A DNA stretch of 64,000 nucleotides, from contig BSWB01000001.1 of NCBI GenBank assembly GCA_033239125.1, positions 29,353,501 through 29,417,500 of the forward strand. The letters are read 5' to 3'. The translations under genes and the position numbers were made by a program. The notes under the pieces are model-generated. The model worked only from the letters and a program-made list of their open reading frames with translations, was not told the origin of the DNA and searched no databases. Source of the stretch: Fagopyrum homotropicum (taxonomy: Eukaryota; Streptophyta; Magnoliopsida; Caryophyllales; Polygonaceae). This document shows, piece after piece, positions 32,826 to 45,050 of this stretch. How positions within the stretch are numbered: the first letter of the stretch is position 1; each line of letters opens with the position of its first letter.

Positions 32826-34380
32826 CTTGGTCTAGACCGAGTTGGTTGCGGTTGTCTTTTTGGGCAATTGCCCCCGTTATTACTAACCACTCTACTTGAG
32901 TGACTTTCGCAGGTTCTTTCTTGTAGGTTTATGCGAAGAACCCGCGCTGGGAAGGAAATCGTTCCTTACGATCCCGAACCAGAAAAGACATACAAAAGAC
33001 GCTTGAAAGAAGCTAAGATGGCCAATCAAGAGAATCGCGATCTTGAGGCCGAATGGAAGGAGGCATTGGAACAACTACGCCCAAGCAAAGAAGAATTGCG
33101 ATTGGAAAAGGAGGAAACTCGCGCAAGGACGGAAGCAATCGAAGAAGATATGACGACTTTACAAACCCTAGGGCAGAGGATGGACCCCAACCAGCAACTG
33201 AGGCGTCCAGGAGTCAACCTAGGTGATCCAACGGACCATGATTATGAGCTTCGACTGCAAGTTCTTTCCATGATTCGCCAATGCCAGTTTGGAGGGTTAG
33301 AGAGGGAGTCTCCGCATCAACATCTACAAAACTATGAGATCTTGATGGAGACCTTGAGACCTTCAAGGCTGGAAAACAACAATTACAAGCTAAGGCCTTT
33401 CTACTTCTCTTTGAAATATAGGGCGCTTACTTGGTATCAATCTTTCCCTCCAGGAAAAATCAATACTTGGGAGGAGATGACGACGGAGTTCTTAACTAAA
33501 TTCTTTCCCCCCTCAAAGACTGCTGAAATGAGAGGGAAAATCAATGCATTCATCATGAAGGACAAGGAGAGCTTGTCCAATTCATGGGAGGGATTTAAAG
33601 ACATCCCTTTGGATTGCCCACATCACGGGATTCCAAAGATAGAGTTGTTGGAGATATACTTCAAGGGAGTGGACGGAAACACCCAGTTCAACCTTCAACT
33701 ACTATCCAGCGGCACGTTCATGGACATGCCGATTGACGAAGCTTGGGAGTTCATAGAGAAACAAGATTTGCACATGGAGAAATACTCCTACCAAGGAGTT
33801 GAAGGTGGAGTTAAAAGAGTTAACTTTCAAGAAGCTCCATCAAACAATGATCAACTTTGAAGAATGATGTGAAACAATTGAAGGATCTTTTGGTTGCTCA
33901 AACCAAGAAAGAAGATGAAGGATATCAAGGCTCAAGGAACAACAATAGTTACCGGAACAACAACATCGGTTCTCGGAACAACAACTACAACAACAATAGA
34001 GGATCCAACAGCAACAATTGGAGGGCAAACAATCAAAATTTGGGTAACCCTTACTCTAACTCCAATTCGAATGACTCCTCTAATCCTTTCCTCTCTTCTT
34101 CTTCTTCTTCTTCTACTCCATTAAAGAGCCAGGAGCAAGGATCAAGTTCGTCCCAGCCGAAAAAGAAAGATGCGGTGCTGGAGGCCATGTTGATCAAGCT
34201 CAACTCTATGTAGACATCCATGACTTTATTTTCGAAGGCACAAAAAGCTACAATTCTTTAACAAGGCGAATGAAGCGCCAAGAGATCCAGGGAAGCTTCC
34301 AGCAAGGACGGAAAGCAATCCCAAGGGACAGATCATGGCAATGACGACGAGAAATGGACTGAAGACTGCAGATCCAATGC

Positions 34381-34450
34381 CTCGGTCGATGCCAATACAG
34401 ACGAATAACACCTCGGTCCAGGCATAATCGAAGAACACTTCGGCCAAGAT
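34381..34450 (+). promoter_or_regulatory. palindrome half-sites in E3b gag-protease region
   Basis: CCTCGGTCGATG, CACCTCGGTCCAGG and CACTTCGGCCAAGATG lie just upstream of the protease. I did not see this cluster in E2 or E4. Confidence 0.45.
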
Positions 34451-35418
34451 GCCAACCGAGCTCGAGCCACAGAGAGCGTCGGACAAAACTGAAGCTTATG
34501 TCCCACCTCCTGCATATAAACCACCACTTCCATTCCCCCAGTCAAGGGCCAAAGCACATCTAGACAAGCATTTTGGTAAGTTCCTTGACTTGATGAATAA
34601 ACTACATATTAATATCCCTTTCCTTGATGCTATTCTAGGGATGCCCGCATATGGGAAGTTCTTAAAAGAAATTATATCAAGGAAGAGGAAGTTGGAAGAT
34701 TTTGGTGAAGTAAGGATGACATCTAAATCCTCGGAGCTTATTTAAATCATGAAGGAGAAGATGCCACCCAAATTAAGAGATCCTGGATCATTTTGCATTC
34801 CCATTCAAGTTGGGGATGTCACTTGTGAGGCATTGTGTGATCTAGGAGCCAGCGTGAGCATCATTCCGCTGGAGCTATGTGTTAGGATCGGACTTGGAGA
34901 GCCCAAGCCGGTGAAGATACGGTTATACATGGCGGACCGCTCCATTACCCATCCCGTGGGCATTTTGGAAGACGTTTCGGTTAAGTTAGGTAACTTCTAT
35001 TTACCTATAGACTTTGTTGTGCTTGATATTCCCGTAGATTATCCCGTTCCTATCATTCTCGGAAGACCATTTCTAGCAACTTCGGGTTGCAATGTGGATT
35101 GTAAGAACGCCAAGTTAAAATTCAATATTGGCAGAGATGAAGTGGAGTTTGCATTGCTTGAGGCAATGAAAGGAGAGCAGCTAGGAGATGATATCTTCAA
35201 CATCTATGATGAAGAAGAATCGAGAGAACTAGTGAGCTCTATCCTTATTAAAGATCCACTTGAGACAGTTATTAGTTTTAGCTTAATGGAGGAAGGTATA
35301 GATGCTTCTTGTGATGCAGATATACGGAGCTTAAAGGCGCTGGAAGAAGATCCAGGAGCTAAAACCGAAAGACTAATCCAGGAGAAAAGGATCTCCAGTC
35401 TCGATCCCAGTTGCAGTA

Positions 35419-35505
35419 CCTCGACCGAGGCACTTTCTGGACCAAGCGAGGTGTTCTTAACTGAAGAACATCTCGGTCACCCTCTTTGGACCTCGACCGA
35501 GGTCG
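35419..35505 (+). promoter_or_regulatory. palindrome cluster inside E3b gag-pol coding region
   Basis: CCTCGACCGAGG, GCGAGGTGTTCTT, GAAGAACATCTCGGTC and CCTCGACCGAGGTC lie between protease and RT, the same place as in E2 and E4. Confidence 0.7.
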
Positions 35506-37292
35506 AAAGGGAGATGATGGAAACTGAGACTTCTGAAAGTCTAGTTCTTCGATCTACTCCACAGGAAGGAGGAAGCAAAGATCCACCTCAAAAAGCACCC
35601 CCAGTTGTGGAGCTTAAACAACTCCCGAGTCACTTGAGGTATGTCTTTCTTGGACCGGATTCTACTTATCCCGTCATCGTTAGTGCTTCCCTCTCCGAAT
35701 CTGAATTATCTAAACTAATGCATGTCCTGAGGAAGCATCAAAAGGCTTTGGGTTATACTATTGATGATCTTATTGGCATTAAGCCTTCTTTCTGCATGCA
35801 TAGAATACTAATGGAGGATGATCATAAGACTTCATGGGAACCTCAAAGACGGTTAAATCCGATCATTAAAGAGGTTGTGAAGAAAGAAATTCTTAAGTTG
35901 TTGGATGCAGGTATCATATTTCCTATCTCGGACAACAAGTGGGTGAGCCCGGTGCATGTGGTTCCGAAGAAAGGAGGGATGACCGTTGTCACTAATAAGA
36001 ACAACGAGTTAATCCCAACCAGGACCGTCACGGGCTGGAGGGTGTGTATCGATTATAGGAAGCTGAACGTGGCCACTAGGAAAGACCATTTTCCACTTTC
36101 CTTCGTCGATCAAATGCTCGAACGGTTGACCCAACATTCACACTTTTGCTATTTAGATGGCTACAGTGTCTTCTTTCAGATTCCTATCCATCCGGATGAT
36201 CAAGAGAAGACCACTTTCACTTGTCCATGAGGGACATTCGCTTATAGGAGGATGTCATTTGGATTATGTAATGCACCCGCTACCTTCCAGCGATGCATGA
36301 TGGCTATCTTTTCTGAGTATTTAGAGGAGATCATAGAGGTATTTATGGATGACTTTTCAGTATATGGTTCCTCTTTTGATGATTGCCTATCTAACCTTTC
36401 TCTAGTGCTACAAAGATCTGAAGACACTAATCTTGTTTTGAATTGGGAGAAGTGTCACTTTATGGTTAATGAAGGCATTGTGCTAGGATACCTCGTTTCC
36501 AATCATGGTATTGAAGTCGATCGAGCTAAGATCGAAACTATTGAGAAACTTCCTCCCCCTTGTTTTGTTAAGGGAGTGCGGAGTTTTCTCGGGCATGCAG
36601 GTTTCTACAGAAGATTCATCAAGGACTTCTCGAAGATTTCTAAACCAATAACTAACCTCTTGAACAAAGATGTTGTTTTTGAGTTTTTGCAGGAGTGTCT
36701 CGATGCATTCTACATGATTAAGGAAGCGTTGATCTCCGCTCCCATTATCCAACCTCCGGATTGGACCTTGCCCTTTGAGATCATGTGCGATGCGAGTGAT
36801 GTGGCAGTAGGAGCGGTGCTTGGACGGAAGAAAGATGGCAGGACCACCGCCATTTACTATGCTAGCAAGACGCTAGACGAGGCCCAACGTAACTACACCA
36901 CCACCGAAAAGGAGCTATTGGCGGTTGTATATGCTTTTGAGAAATTTCGTTCTTACTTAGTAGGGGCGAAGGTTATTGTTTACACCGACCATGCAGCCAT
37001 TCGTTACTTGCTTGCTAAGAAGGATGGCAAGCCACGTCTTATTCGATGGATTCCCTTGCTTCAAGAGTTCGACCTAGAGAACCGCGATAAGAAGGGATCC
37101 GAAAATTCTGTTGCGGATCATCTCAGCCGGCTACCCCCCTCTTCACGCGAGAAGGACGAACCACCCATAGATGATTCATTCCCCGATGAGCACTTGCACT
37201 TGTTGGAACGGTTGATAGACTTCCTTATCTCACCCCACGATGAAGATGAAGTATGGGGTGAGGATACTTTCCAGCACGTTTAGGGATACCGT

Positions 37293-37342
37293 ACGGTCCA
37301 GCTAACGACCTTAAATCAAGCGCTTCTTGGAAGGCAACCCAA
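37293..37342 (+). other. conserved post-pol hairpin element (E3b)
   Basis: GTCCAGCTAACGACCTTAAA and CGCTTCTTGGAAGGCAACCC follow the truncated pol. The element survived although integrase was deleted. Confidence 0.55.
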
Positions 37343-37523
37343 GGTATTGCTTTCTTTTCCCTTTTTCTAGTATAGCTTTAGATAGTTTGCTTTTGCTTTG
37401 CTTTGCTTTGTTTTTGGCGTCCTAGACAAACAACAGGTGACATCTAAGGAAGGAATACAACCCAGGAGCAACACTGGAAGGACAGAAGTTCGAGAATTTG
37501 AGAAGATGGAGTTTGACTGAGAC

Positions 37524-37678
37524 ACATCTCGGTTGCTGTCACAACACCTCGACCGAGATGATTCTTGAGCAACCGAGGCGACTAGGGATACTAAAGATCC
37601 ACCTCGGTCTGTATCACCTCTGTTCAGTCGAGACCATCTCGACCGAGGTGACAGCAGTTCCAGAAAAGGGTATAAAAG
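37524..37678 (+). promoter_or_regulatory. palindromes and internal TATA box (E3b)
   Basis: CATCTCGGTTG, CACCTCGACCGAGATG, CACCTCGGTC and ATCTCGACCGAGGTG (near 37637) lie upstream of TATAAAAG at 37671-37678. Confidence 0.65.
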
Positions 37679-38031
37679 GGGGCTGAGATTTCTCTCTCTT
37701 CCCTCTATCACCTTCTCGACCGCGGTGCACAGATTCACCTCGTTCTCCATTCTTCGATCATTTTCGACGATTCTTGCTTCCAAACTGCAAGGAAAGGGTA
37801 GAGGATCGGTTTGCAAGCAACAATCTGCAACAAAAACGCTCCAAATCGACCAAATCTAGGGTAATTCGGAAAAAACCCTAACTCTCCTTTCTTCACTGTT
37901 TTCGATCGATTAGGGCTTTGGTTGCCCCTGCATTGTGCTGAAAAAGGATTAAGTACCCCATAGGAACCATCGGTAGTGATATCGGGGGAAAAGAACTGGA
38001 TTTATGAGAGATTCGATCGAACAACACTTCG

Positions 38032-38098
38032 CCTCGGTCCAGTCGACCTGTGCCTCGGCCGAGGTGTTCTTGAGAGTTGTTAGGGCAACCGAGGTGGT
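38032..38098 (+). promoter_or_regulatory. palindrome cluster before ORF3 start (E3b)
   Basis: CCTCGGTCCAGTCGACC, the palindrome CCTCGGCCGAGG, TTCTTGAG and CAACCGAGGTGG end about 20 bases before the ORF3 ATG. Confidence 0.7.
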
Positions 38099-38117
38099 CC
38101 GACAGTGAGAGAAAAAG

Positions 38118-39498
38118 ATGAGTTCTGACAGGCAACTGGTTTTGAGAGATAGATCCTCTCCTTCTCCTTCTTCTTCTTCACGCCACTCCATACCGGTGAT
38201 CCATGAGCGTCACCAAGTAGATTATGACCGCATTGCGGCACGTCCAGTGGTTGCACCACGGTTTCTGGACATTTCTACTTTTGATTGCCTCTATGTGAAT
38301 GAGGATTTGAGGCGGATGATATCTATGGTGGGGTTGGAGCAGTTTACTGAGATTAGAGCTCCAGCCTACCTTCAGCCGACCTTGGAGTTTGTTAGCTCCG
38401 TTACTTACTTGCCTACTGAGCGTGCCATCAAGTACCGGTTGATGAACCAGAACTATATAGTTCCTATGGACCATTGGAGGGACATATTCGGCTTTGCCAG
38501 CCCCCGCAGTTGCTGATTTTCCTTCTCGAGCTGTAGCTCGAGAGTTCTGGGGCCAGATAGCTCATGTAGTTGAGCACGCTGACAGGTGGAGACCCGGAGA
38601 TTCCAGAGAGCGGATTATCTTCCACCTAGCTTTTAGACTTGCTCACCGGATCTTCAACGAGACTCTTCTGGCGCATACTAAGACGCCCTAGAAGATTAGA
38701 CAGGGTGAGCAGCTGAGTTTGTACTGTATGGTGACCGGAGGGGTTCCGGATTTTGGAGTGATGCTAGCGGAGGATCTGCACAAGATAAAGGCGAAGGCAA
38801 AGGGAGATATCTGTTGCGGAGGTATAGTGACTCACATTGCGAGTTACATGGACTTAGACTTGAGTGCTTCTACTATGGTGGCGGCTGCCAAGCCGCTCGG
38901 ACTGTAGAAGATGTTCAGTAGGAGGATCTTGGTTCCTCGCAGACTTACTACGCCGTATGTGGTGATGCCCTGGGAGGAGACTGCACCGCAGGGTATTAGA
39001 TGGTAATCTCAGTTCTCCGTCTATGACCCGCATTATAGGCACACCGCGTGGATTCCTCTTATGGAGGACGCGAGAGATGCAACAGCAGCAGCCTAGGATG
39101 AGGATGATGAGGTTGATGAGTAGGAGGATGAGGATGAGGATGGCGGTGTTTCCATGGACACAGGTACAGATACAGCTGGTACCAACATACCAGTCGTCGA
39201 TCTAGACGACGAGGAGACAAAGGAGGAGCCAGCTGCAGCACCAGCACGTCTTGTCAGGCGTAGGGTACGCATGTAGAGGGATCCAGTCGCTCACCGCCGG
39301 ATTGATGATATGACGGACCAGATGATAGATTCCTACGACGCCTTATCCCTAGAGATGAGAGAGATGCGGGAGAGCCAGCACTACCAGCACAAGATGGCTG
39401 AGATTCAGTTTCAGCATATCATGGGCTACCCTTTTGACCCATCTCAGTACCTGTACGTGCTGCCACCACCACCACCACCACCACCGGATTGGGATTAG
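38118..39498 (+). pseudogene. ORF3 of E3b, multiply broken
   Basis: It starts MSSDRQLVLRDRSSPSPSSS, like E3a. A frameshift near 38500 breaks the conserved domain. A TAG at 38689 replaces the Gln of the TPQK motif, and further stops follow near 38905, 39003 and 39094. The C-terminus (FQHIMGYPFDPS and the poly-Pro tail) remains readable to the TAG ending at 39498. Confidence 0.8.
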
Positions 39499-40897
39499 AG
39501 CTTGCAGGATTTCTTTATTTATTTATTATGCAGCTCAACATTGTTCGGTGAGTACTTTGTTTCTTTAGACTTATTTTGACCCATTGGGACAATGTGTCCC
39601 AAGTATGGGGTATTTGGATGTATTATTCGACATTATATATGCTTGTATGACTTGATTCGGATGTTTATGATTTTCTTTATGCTCTATGTGCTTATTTGAT
39701 ATTACATGCATGCATACAGGTTAATTGATTAAGAAAAACGTCAAAAACTGGTTTGAAAAAAAAAAATTTGACCTCGACCGATATGACTCTGACCAATCGA
39801 GGTACAGTACCTCGGTTGACTTAGAACATCTCGACCGAGGTGGTTTAACTGAGAAAGTTTTCGAAACGATTTTTGTACTTCTTATCTGGATATGACCTCA
39901 GTGATGATTCTGTTTGCTGATTGGTTTTGAAATCTTTTTATGTTTGAAAGGTTTTATGATATGTTTAAGTTGCTAAATGCTTTGTTTGAAATTTGTGGCA
40001 TGTTTAATACTTTGTTTTTATCAAAATTATGTTGAATTTGAAGGTTGACACCACATGATGAGTTGTCTCACTTTCTTCCTAGAAAGATCAAGGCAATTCA
40101 TTCTCTTCTCTTCTTCTTCTTGATCGTTCTTAGCCCCTCATATACATATTTGCCTCCCTTTACCTATCCGGGAATTTGGAAGCAAGCAAGTGAAAGAAAA
40201 GTTGAGATGTTGGCTGAAACTTAGAAAGAAACAAATAGGTTTGGGGAAGTCAATCATGATGATGAGTAACTCGGCACCATTCACATAGTCGGGTGTTTGT
40301 GTCTTGCCAAAGTCGGATTGAGCGATATTCCTAATGGGTCATGGTATGTGCATCAAGGGTTTGAGGCATCTCGAGAAATTGATGATTGTTGATCTCCTAG
40401 GCTTCGGTTATTGTGCACCTCTGTCCATGCATCCCAAAAAGTAAAAAAGTAAAATAAGCAAAGCTCATTGTTGGAAGATATTGAAGTTCAAAGGAAGTGA
40501 AGTAAAAATCCTTTTCCCGGATTCTAGCACCACATTCCCTATATACATCCCACCCTCACACGTTTCTTGACTTTTCTTTTGAAAGACCTTGAGACCTCGA
40601 GCTTGTTGATTGATTTGGTGGTTTAAACTGGATTATACATGATTAATTTCGATAATTATGATTTATTATGCATTCTATGATTTTATGCAAAGATGAACAA
40701 CTTGCTTATATTTATAAAATCTTTTTGAGCATGTTTTGATTTTAAATTTCATGAAGCATTCTCTTAGAGTGATCTATGAGCGGAGCACACCACCAAAAAT
40801 GTTTTAAAAAAACTTTTCATTGATCTTTATGACTTATAATCCATTCTATCTTGTATTTTAGAATGGGAACTTGCTTGGGGACAAGTATGGGGTATTT
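39499..40897 (+). other. 3' noncoding region of E3b
   Basis: There is no gene. The proximal stem-loop is at 39578-39598 (GAC and CATT pair with AATG and GTC around GGGAC) before AAGTATGGGG. Palindromes lie at 39771-39843. The structured block is at 40238-40430, with GTCGGGT in hairpin A and TTGA/TCGG in hairpin B. The distal module (40870-40892) is shortened: CTTGCTTGGGGACAAG runs straight into TATGGGG. Confidence 0.7.
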
Positions 40898-42654
40898 TGA
40901 TAGCATGAATTATAGTCTATATTTTCGGACCTGTTTAGACATTTTATCTTCAATAATCTGCATGTTTGGATGTATATTATGTGATTATATTGTCGTTTCA
41001 TCTACCTTTGCGGGAATCGAGGTCTACACCAAGTTTCGTTGTAATCGTAGGTAAAATGGCACGTTTGCATCAAAATGGAGCTAAAGGAGCTAAGGAGTCA
41101 TAGGAGCTACATTCAGGAGCTTAAGGAAGAATCCAAGAAGAAAGGAATTAACAAGAAGATTTACTTTGGACCAGATTTGAGAGATTTCACCTTCAGCTGA
41201 GACTCACCTCGGTCAGCTACAGTACCATCTTGACCGAGGTGATTTTGAGGAGCGTCCCGACCGAGGCGAACACCTTGGACGCGGCGAGATATATTTTATT
41301 CTTGGCTGAGATCTTTTATTTTTGGAAGGAGAGATCTTATATTTTTGGGCTGGATTTCTAGAAAGAATATCATATATTTTAGGGATTTATTTATGAGAGA
41401 TAGATATATTTTATTAGGAAAATATCTTTTCAAGATATTTTATCTTTGGAGGGTAATTTTCCTATATAAAGGGTTGGATTTTCCACAAATTCAACCATGC
41501 ATATACAAGCCTAGAGGGCTGATAGCATCCAGCAATTGAAGGACTTTTGGAAGGTTGAAGGAAGATTGAAGGAAAGAAGTTGATAATTTTTATTGCTTTT
41601 GTGAAGGGTTTTGTAAGACTTTCTTAGATTCCCTTCTTGTTGATTTGTCTTGTTGGATTGTGATCCAATGAACGCTTGTTTGTTTGATATTTGATTCAGT
41701 TATTGAAGCCTTGTTCTTAAGGTTTTTTTGTTCAATTATTCACTTTCTTCCCATATATTTGATTATTGCTTTCATGATGATGATTGGCTAATTTCTTTGT
41801 GTGATTCTAGGGTGATTGACTGAAGGTTGTGGGAAAAACAATGATAGAATAATCTTAAATTCCAGTAGGACCCTGAAAGCTCGATTCTTTATCCTTAACC
41901 CTATAACATCTCGCTCAGTCGATGAACATCTCGGCCGGGGTGGAATTCTTCTGACCGAGGTGACTTTTCAGATCCGTAACTGAGAGTTAAGTGTTAGAGT
42001 TTGCCAAATCCTATTCTTATTACACCTTTACTGGTTCAATGCAAGCTTAGGATGAGACTTACCCAGTACTTCCCTTGTTTGTTTACCTAAGATCATAAGT
42101 GTAGGTAATAAAGGTTTATCCTTTATTGGGGTTTGAGTGTGCCTTCATTCCTTCTTTGTGAGTTAGCCTGAGACTTACCCGGTAAAGGTTGATTCTATTC
42201 CCTTAGTTGGAGTGTTAGTTTGAGATTGTAGTTCTTTTCCTTAATTCCTTGAGACTTACCCGGTAATAGGAGTTATGGTTTGGAGTTAGTGAGTAGTGAG
42301 ACTTACCCGGTGATCTATTCCACTTTAGTAACACCTTCCCTTTGCAAAATTCTCAGCTTTGTCCGCTTATCTTTAGATCTTGGGTTGGAACCACAACTAG
42401 ATGCTTTAATCCCTAAAATTGCATATTTCCTTTAATTGACTTTTTATCATTTTTGATTGCTTTAATTGCTTTTGTGGTTAGTTGCGATATTGACAACCTA
42501 TACTTGCTTTGTTTCACCTAAGTCCTTGTGATCGACCCCTGAAATTCTTGCTTTTCACTACGATTGACCCGTACACTGCGGGTTCGCATCCTTGCTTTGA
42601 GCATACATCTTGGGTAATAAATTTAAAGCTTGCACACACCGTTTGGAGCGAACA
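40898..42654 (+). repeat. 3' LTR of E3b (1757 bp)
   Basis: It starts TGATAGCATG and ends GAGCGAACA. Palindromes lie at 41208-41273 upstream of TATATAAAGG (41463), with a second cluster at 41906-41966. GAGACTTACCCGGT repeats lie near 42170, 42249 and 42297, and a variant (CCCAGT) near 42053. Confidence 0.9.
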
Positions 42655-43218
42655 GTCACTGTATAGCACAAAGTCATCTGTACCCTAAGGTCGTGCTAAA
42701 ATCGGAGCTGACGTTAATCTCTTCTTCAACTCCTCAAAGCTCCGCTGACATGGCTCATACCGAACGAACCGAGTAGTCTTCCTCAGTAGGCATGTAAGTG
42801 GTCGGGCAATCAGAGAGAACCGTTCGACAAACCGGCGGTAATAGCCTGCCAAAATGAGAAAGCTACGAACCTCCTTAACATTCTTCAGAGGTTGCCAAAA
42901 AGACACAGACTCGATCTTCGCCGGATCGACCTTAATCCCCTCAGTAGTCACCACATGGCCTAAGAAAGCCACCTCTGACATCCAGAACTCGCACTTGGAC
43001 AGCTTAGCATAAAGTTGGCTATCCTCAAGAATATGTAACACTGTCCTCAAGTGCCAAGCATGCTCCTCTCGACTCCTAGAGGAAACTAGAATGTCATCAA
43101 TGAAGACCACTACAAACTGGTCTAAGAAGTTGATGAAAATCCCGTTCATCAACTCCATGAACACTGCTGGCGCATTAGTGAGCCCGAATAGCATCACTAC
43201 AAACTCATAATCGCCATA
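42655..43218 (-). pseudogene. C2 RT, downstream part
   Basis: Read on the minus strand, this is the second half of a chromovirus RT. It holds YEFVVMLFGLTNAPAVFMEL, the catalytic VFIDDILV, the CEFWMSEVAFLGHVV thumb region and the beginning of RNaseH. A stop near 42687 precedes FVLYSD, the start of RNaseH, where E3b is inserted. The upstream half of RT continues at 45051 beyond the solo LTR. Compared with C1, this part is well preserved. Confidence 0.85.
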
Positions 43219-45050
43219 TGATAACACGATTTATAGCATAGTTTTAGGTGCACATTTAGGTAGAATTCTCGCTCAATCATGCATTATCTAGCACTAGTCC
43301 AATACGTTTTGCACTCAAAACATGTATTTTGTCGAGATAGACGTCTACACGGACTTGTGTGCGTTTTGTAGGTATTTCGGGAAGTTTCGAGCCAAAACGA
43401 CACGTTTGAGGGTCGCTCATTTAGAGGACACGTTTCCAAACTCATTAGAACGCAAGGCAAGGGCTGAGAAAGACTCAAGGAACCTTGCCAACACAGGCCA
43501 TGCACCAAACCACAGCCTAATGATCCAAGGCGAAGTTCTGCACAGAATCACGGTTCTCTGAAGAACCACGGCCGTGGAAATGACCGTGGATTTTGCCAGA
43601 TTCTCGTGACAGCTGTGCCATGACTCTCATGGCCAGCTCATGAAGAAATTGGTTATAAAAGTGGTCCTTGATAGTTGTTAGAGGCAGCTGGGATTTGGGT
43701 AGTTTGAGAGCAGCTCACATATTCTCCATTTTTCTTTGACAAAAGATATTCCAAGAAGAAAGAGGACTTTTTCTAGGAAGGAAAGTGCAAGAAGAAGAAG
43801 AAAGGAGCCATTTCCATTGAAGAGGAGAGGAGAAGACACACTTAGCTCTTGTATTTTCGGATTTATTTCTAGAAGTTTTTGAACTCTTGAACCTTCCTTT
43901 GGAAGGGTTGTAAGTCGTTCTAATTTCATCTTCAGATTTAGATTGTGTTTGAAGTTCATTTGTTCATCTTCTTTCTCTCATTTTCTTGCAATGGAGGTCA
44001 TGAATCTATGCTTGTTTGTTTTGATTTCTAATATGAATGTTGTAGGCTAGATTGATGTGATTCTAGGGTAAGGAAAGGATGGTTATGGCTAGATCTATGA
44101 TAGGACGAACTTAGATTTACCTTTGGATGATTTTTGTTTATGAACGTAGCTACTGTTAGAAATCACGGGTAGTTCTTGAAGAACCACGGTCGTGGTTTCT
44201 GTAGAACAAACCGTGGTTCTTCCTGGTTCGAAGGATCTTATCTTAGGTTCATAAAATTGTTGAAACCCTAAGTTTTTGCTGAGTTTAACCTACCCTAGGG
44301 TGTCCTAGTGTAGCGACTAAGTGTTAGGAGAGACTTACCCGGTAATCCTTGCCCTTAGAATCTAAAATAGCAAAACCTTAGGTAATGGTGAGCCTAATAA
44401 GCCGCCATTGGATTAAATGTGCTAGGATAGTTGATTAGGACTTCCCTTTCCGAGACTTACCCGGTGAGGATAGGTTAGATCCCTAATTAAACAATCCGGT
44501 TTGTGTTAAATTCCTCCCCTTAGGTTCTTAGAGACTTAACCGGTAATGAGACCTTAGGTGTGGATTAGTTGGATCATGAGACTTACCCGGTAATTGATCC
44601 CATTTTAGGAACACTTAATCCCAACATATCATAATCAATCCAAAGAATGAATAGATAACTTGAGTTTTATGCCATAACCGGAATTTCCAACCCCTAGAAT
44701 CCGTCTTCCTTTTCTCTTGATCAATATCTCGTTTGACTCGTTTATTTGTGCTGATTTTTGGTTTGGTTTGATTTATTGCTTTGCATGAGTTATGACCCTT
44801 GCTTGATGACCATAAAAACCAACAAAAACATTGAGTTTTCCATTTTCTTTGTTCCTCATCTTGTCTTAGCCTAGATTTACACTATTTTTGATCATTGCTT
44901 GACTCGATTTCACCTTAGTCTTTGAGTTCGATCTCGGAATACTTACCTTTCTACATAACGATCCGTACACTGCGGGTTTCGCTAGGTAGTTTAGGATTTA
45001 GTTCGAGTTTATAAATGTAAAGCTTTTTGTGCTACCTTTCTAGCGTAACA
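43219..45050 (+). repeat. solo LTR of an Athila-like element (1832 bp)
   Basis: It begins TGATAACACG and ends GCGTAACA. CCATA flanks it on both sides (43214-43218, 45051-45055) as a TSD, and the C2 RT frame continues across. There is no internal region, so LTR-LTR recombination probably removed it. It carries ACCACGGCCGTGG (43565) upstream of TATAAAAG (43654), a second cluster at 44165-44222, and four GAGACTTACCCGGT-type repeats (near 44330, 44451, 44529, 44577). It thus combines E1-type palindrome arms with E3-type LTR repeats. Confidence 0.9.
43565..43661 (+). promoter_or_regulatory. palindrome and TATA box in solo LTR
   Basis: ACCACGGCCGTGG and the half-site GACCGTGG lie 65-95 bases upstream of TATAAAAG. 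Confidence 0.6.

Larger units (their letters stand above)
32931..37283 (+). pseudogene. gag-PR-RT-RNaseH of E3b, integrase deleted
   Basis: The start MRRTRAGKEIVPYDPE matches E2 and E4. The Gag domain is at about 33270-33800. A frameshift near 33857 moves into the Asn-rich tract (33930-34060). The segment 34214-34448 is interrupted by stops. The protease DLGAS (near 34840), RT with FMDDF (near 36340) and RNaseH with MCDASD (36783) follow in one frame, broken by stops at 34743 and 36228; the latter replaces the Trp of CPWGTF. After RNaseH the frame jumps to EVWGE, a block that in E2 sits near the integrase C-terminus, and stops at 37281. The zinc finger and D,D,E core are gone. Confidence 0.85.
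31498..42654 (+). mobile_element. E3b, Athila-like element lacking integrase
   Basis: It has the downstream part of a 5' LTR, then PBS, gag-PR-RT-RNaseH, a deletion replacing integrase, ORF3 remnants and a full 3' LTR. The first roughly 470 bp of its 5' LTR are separated from the rest by the E3a insertion. The right flank is C2 RT sequence, starting GTCAC, which is one half of the expected TSD. This copy could move only with integrase supplied by another element. Confidence 0.85.

Noticed and set aside
34226..34557. Minus-strand frames over E3b gag-pol
   Set aside because: Shadows of the plus-strand polyprotein.
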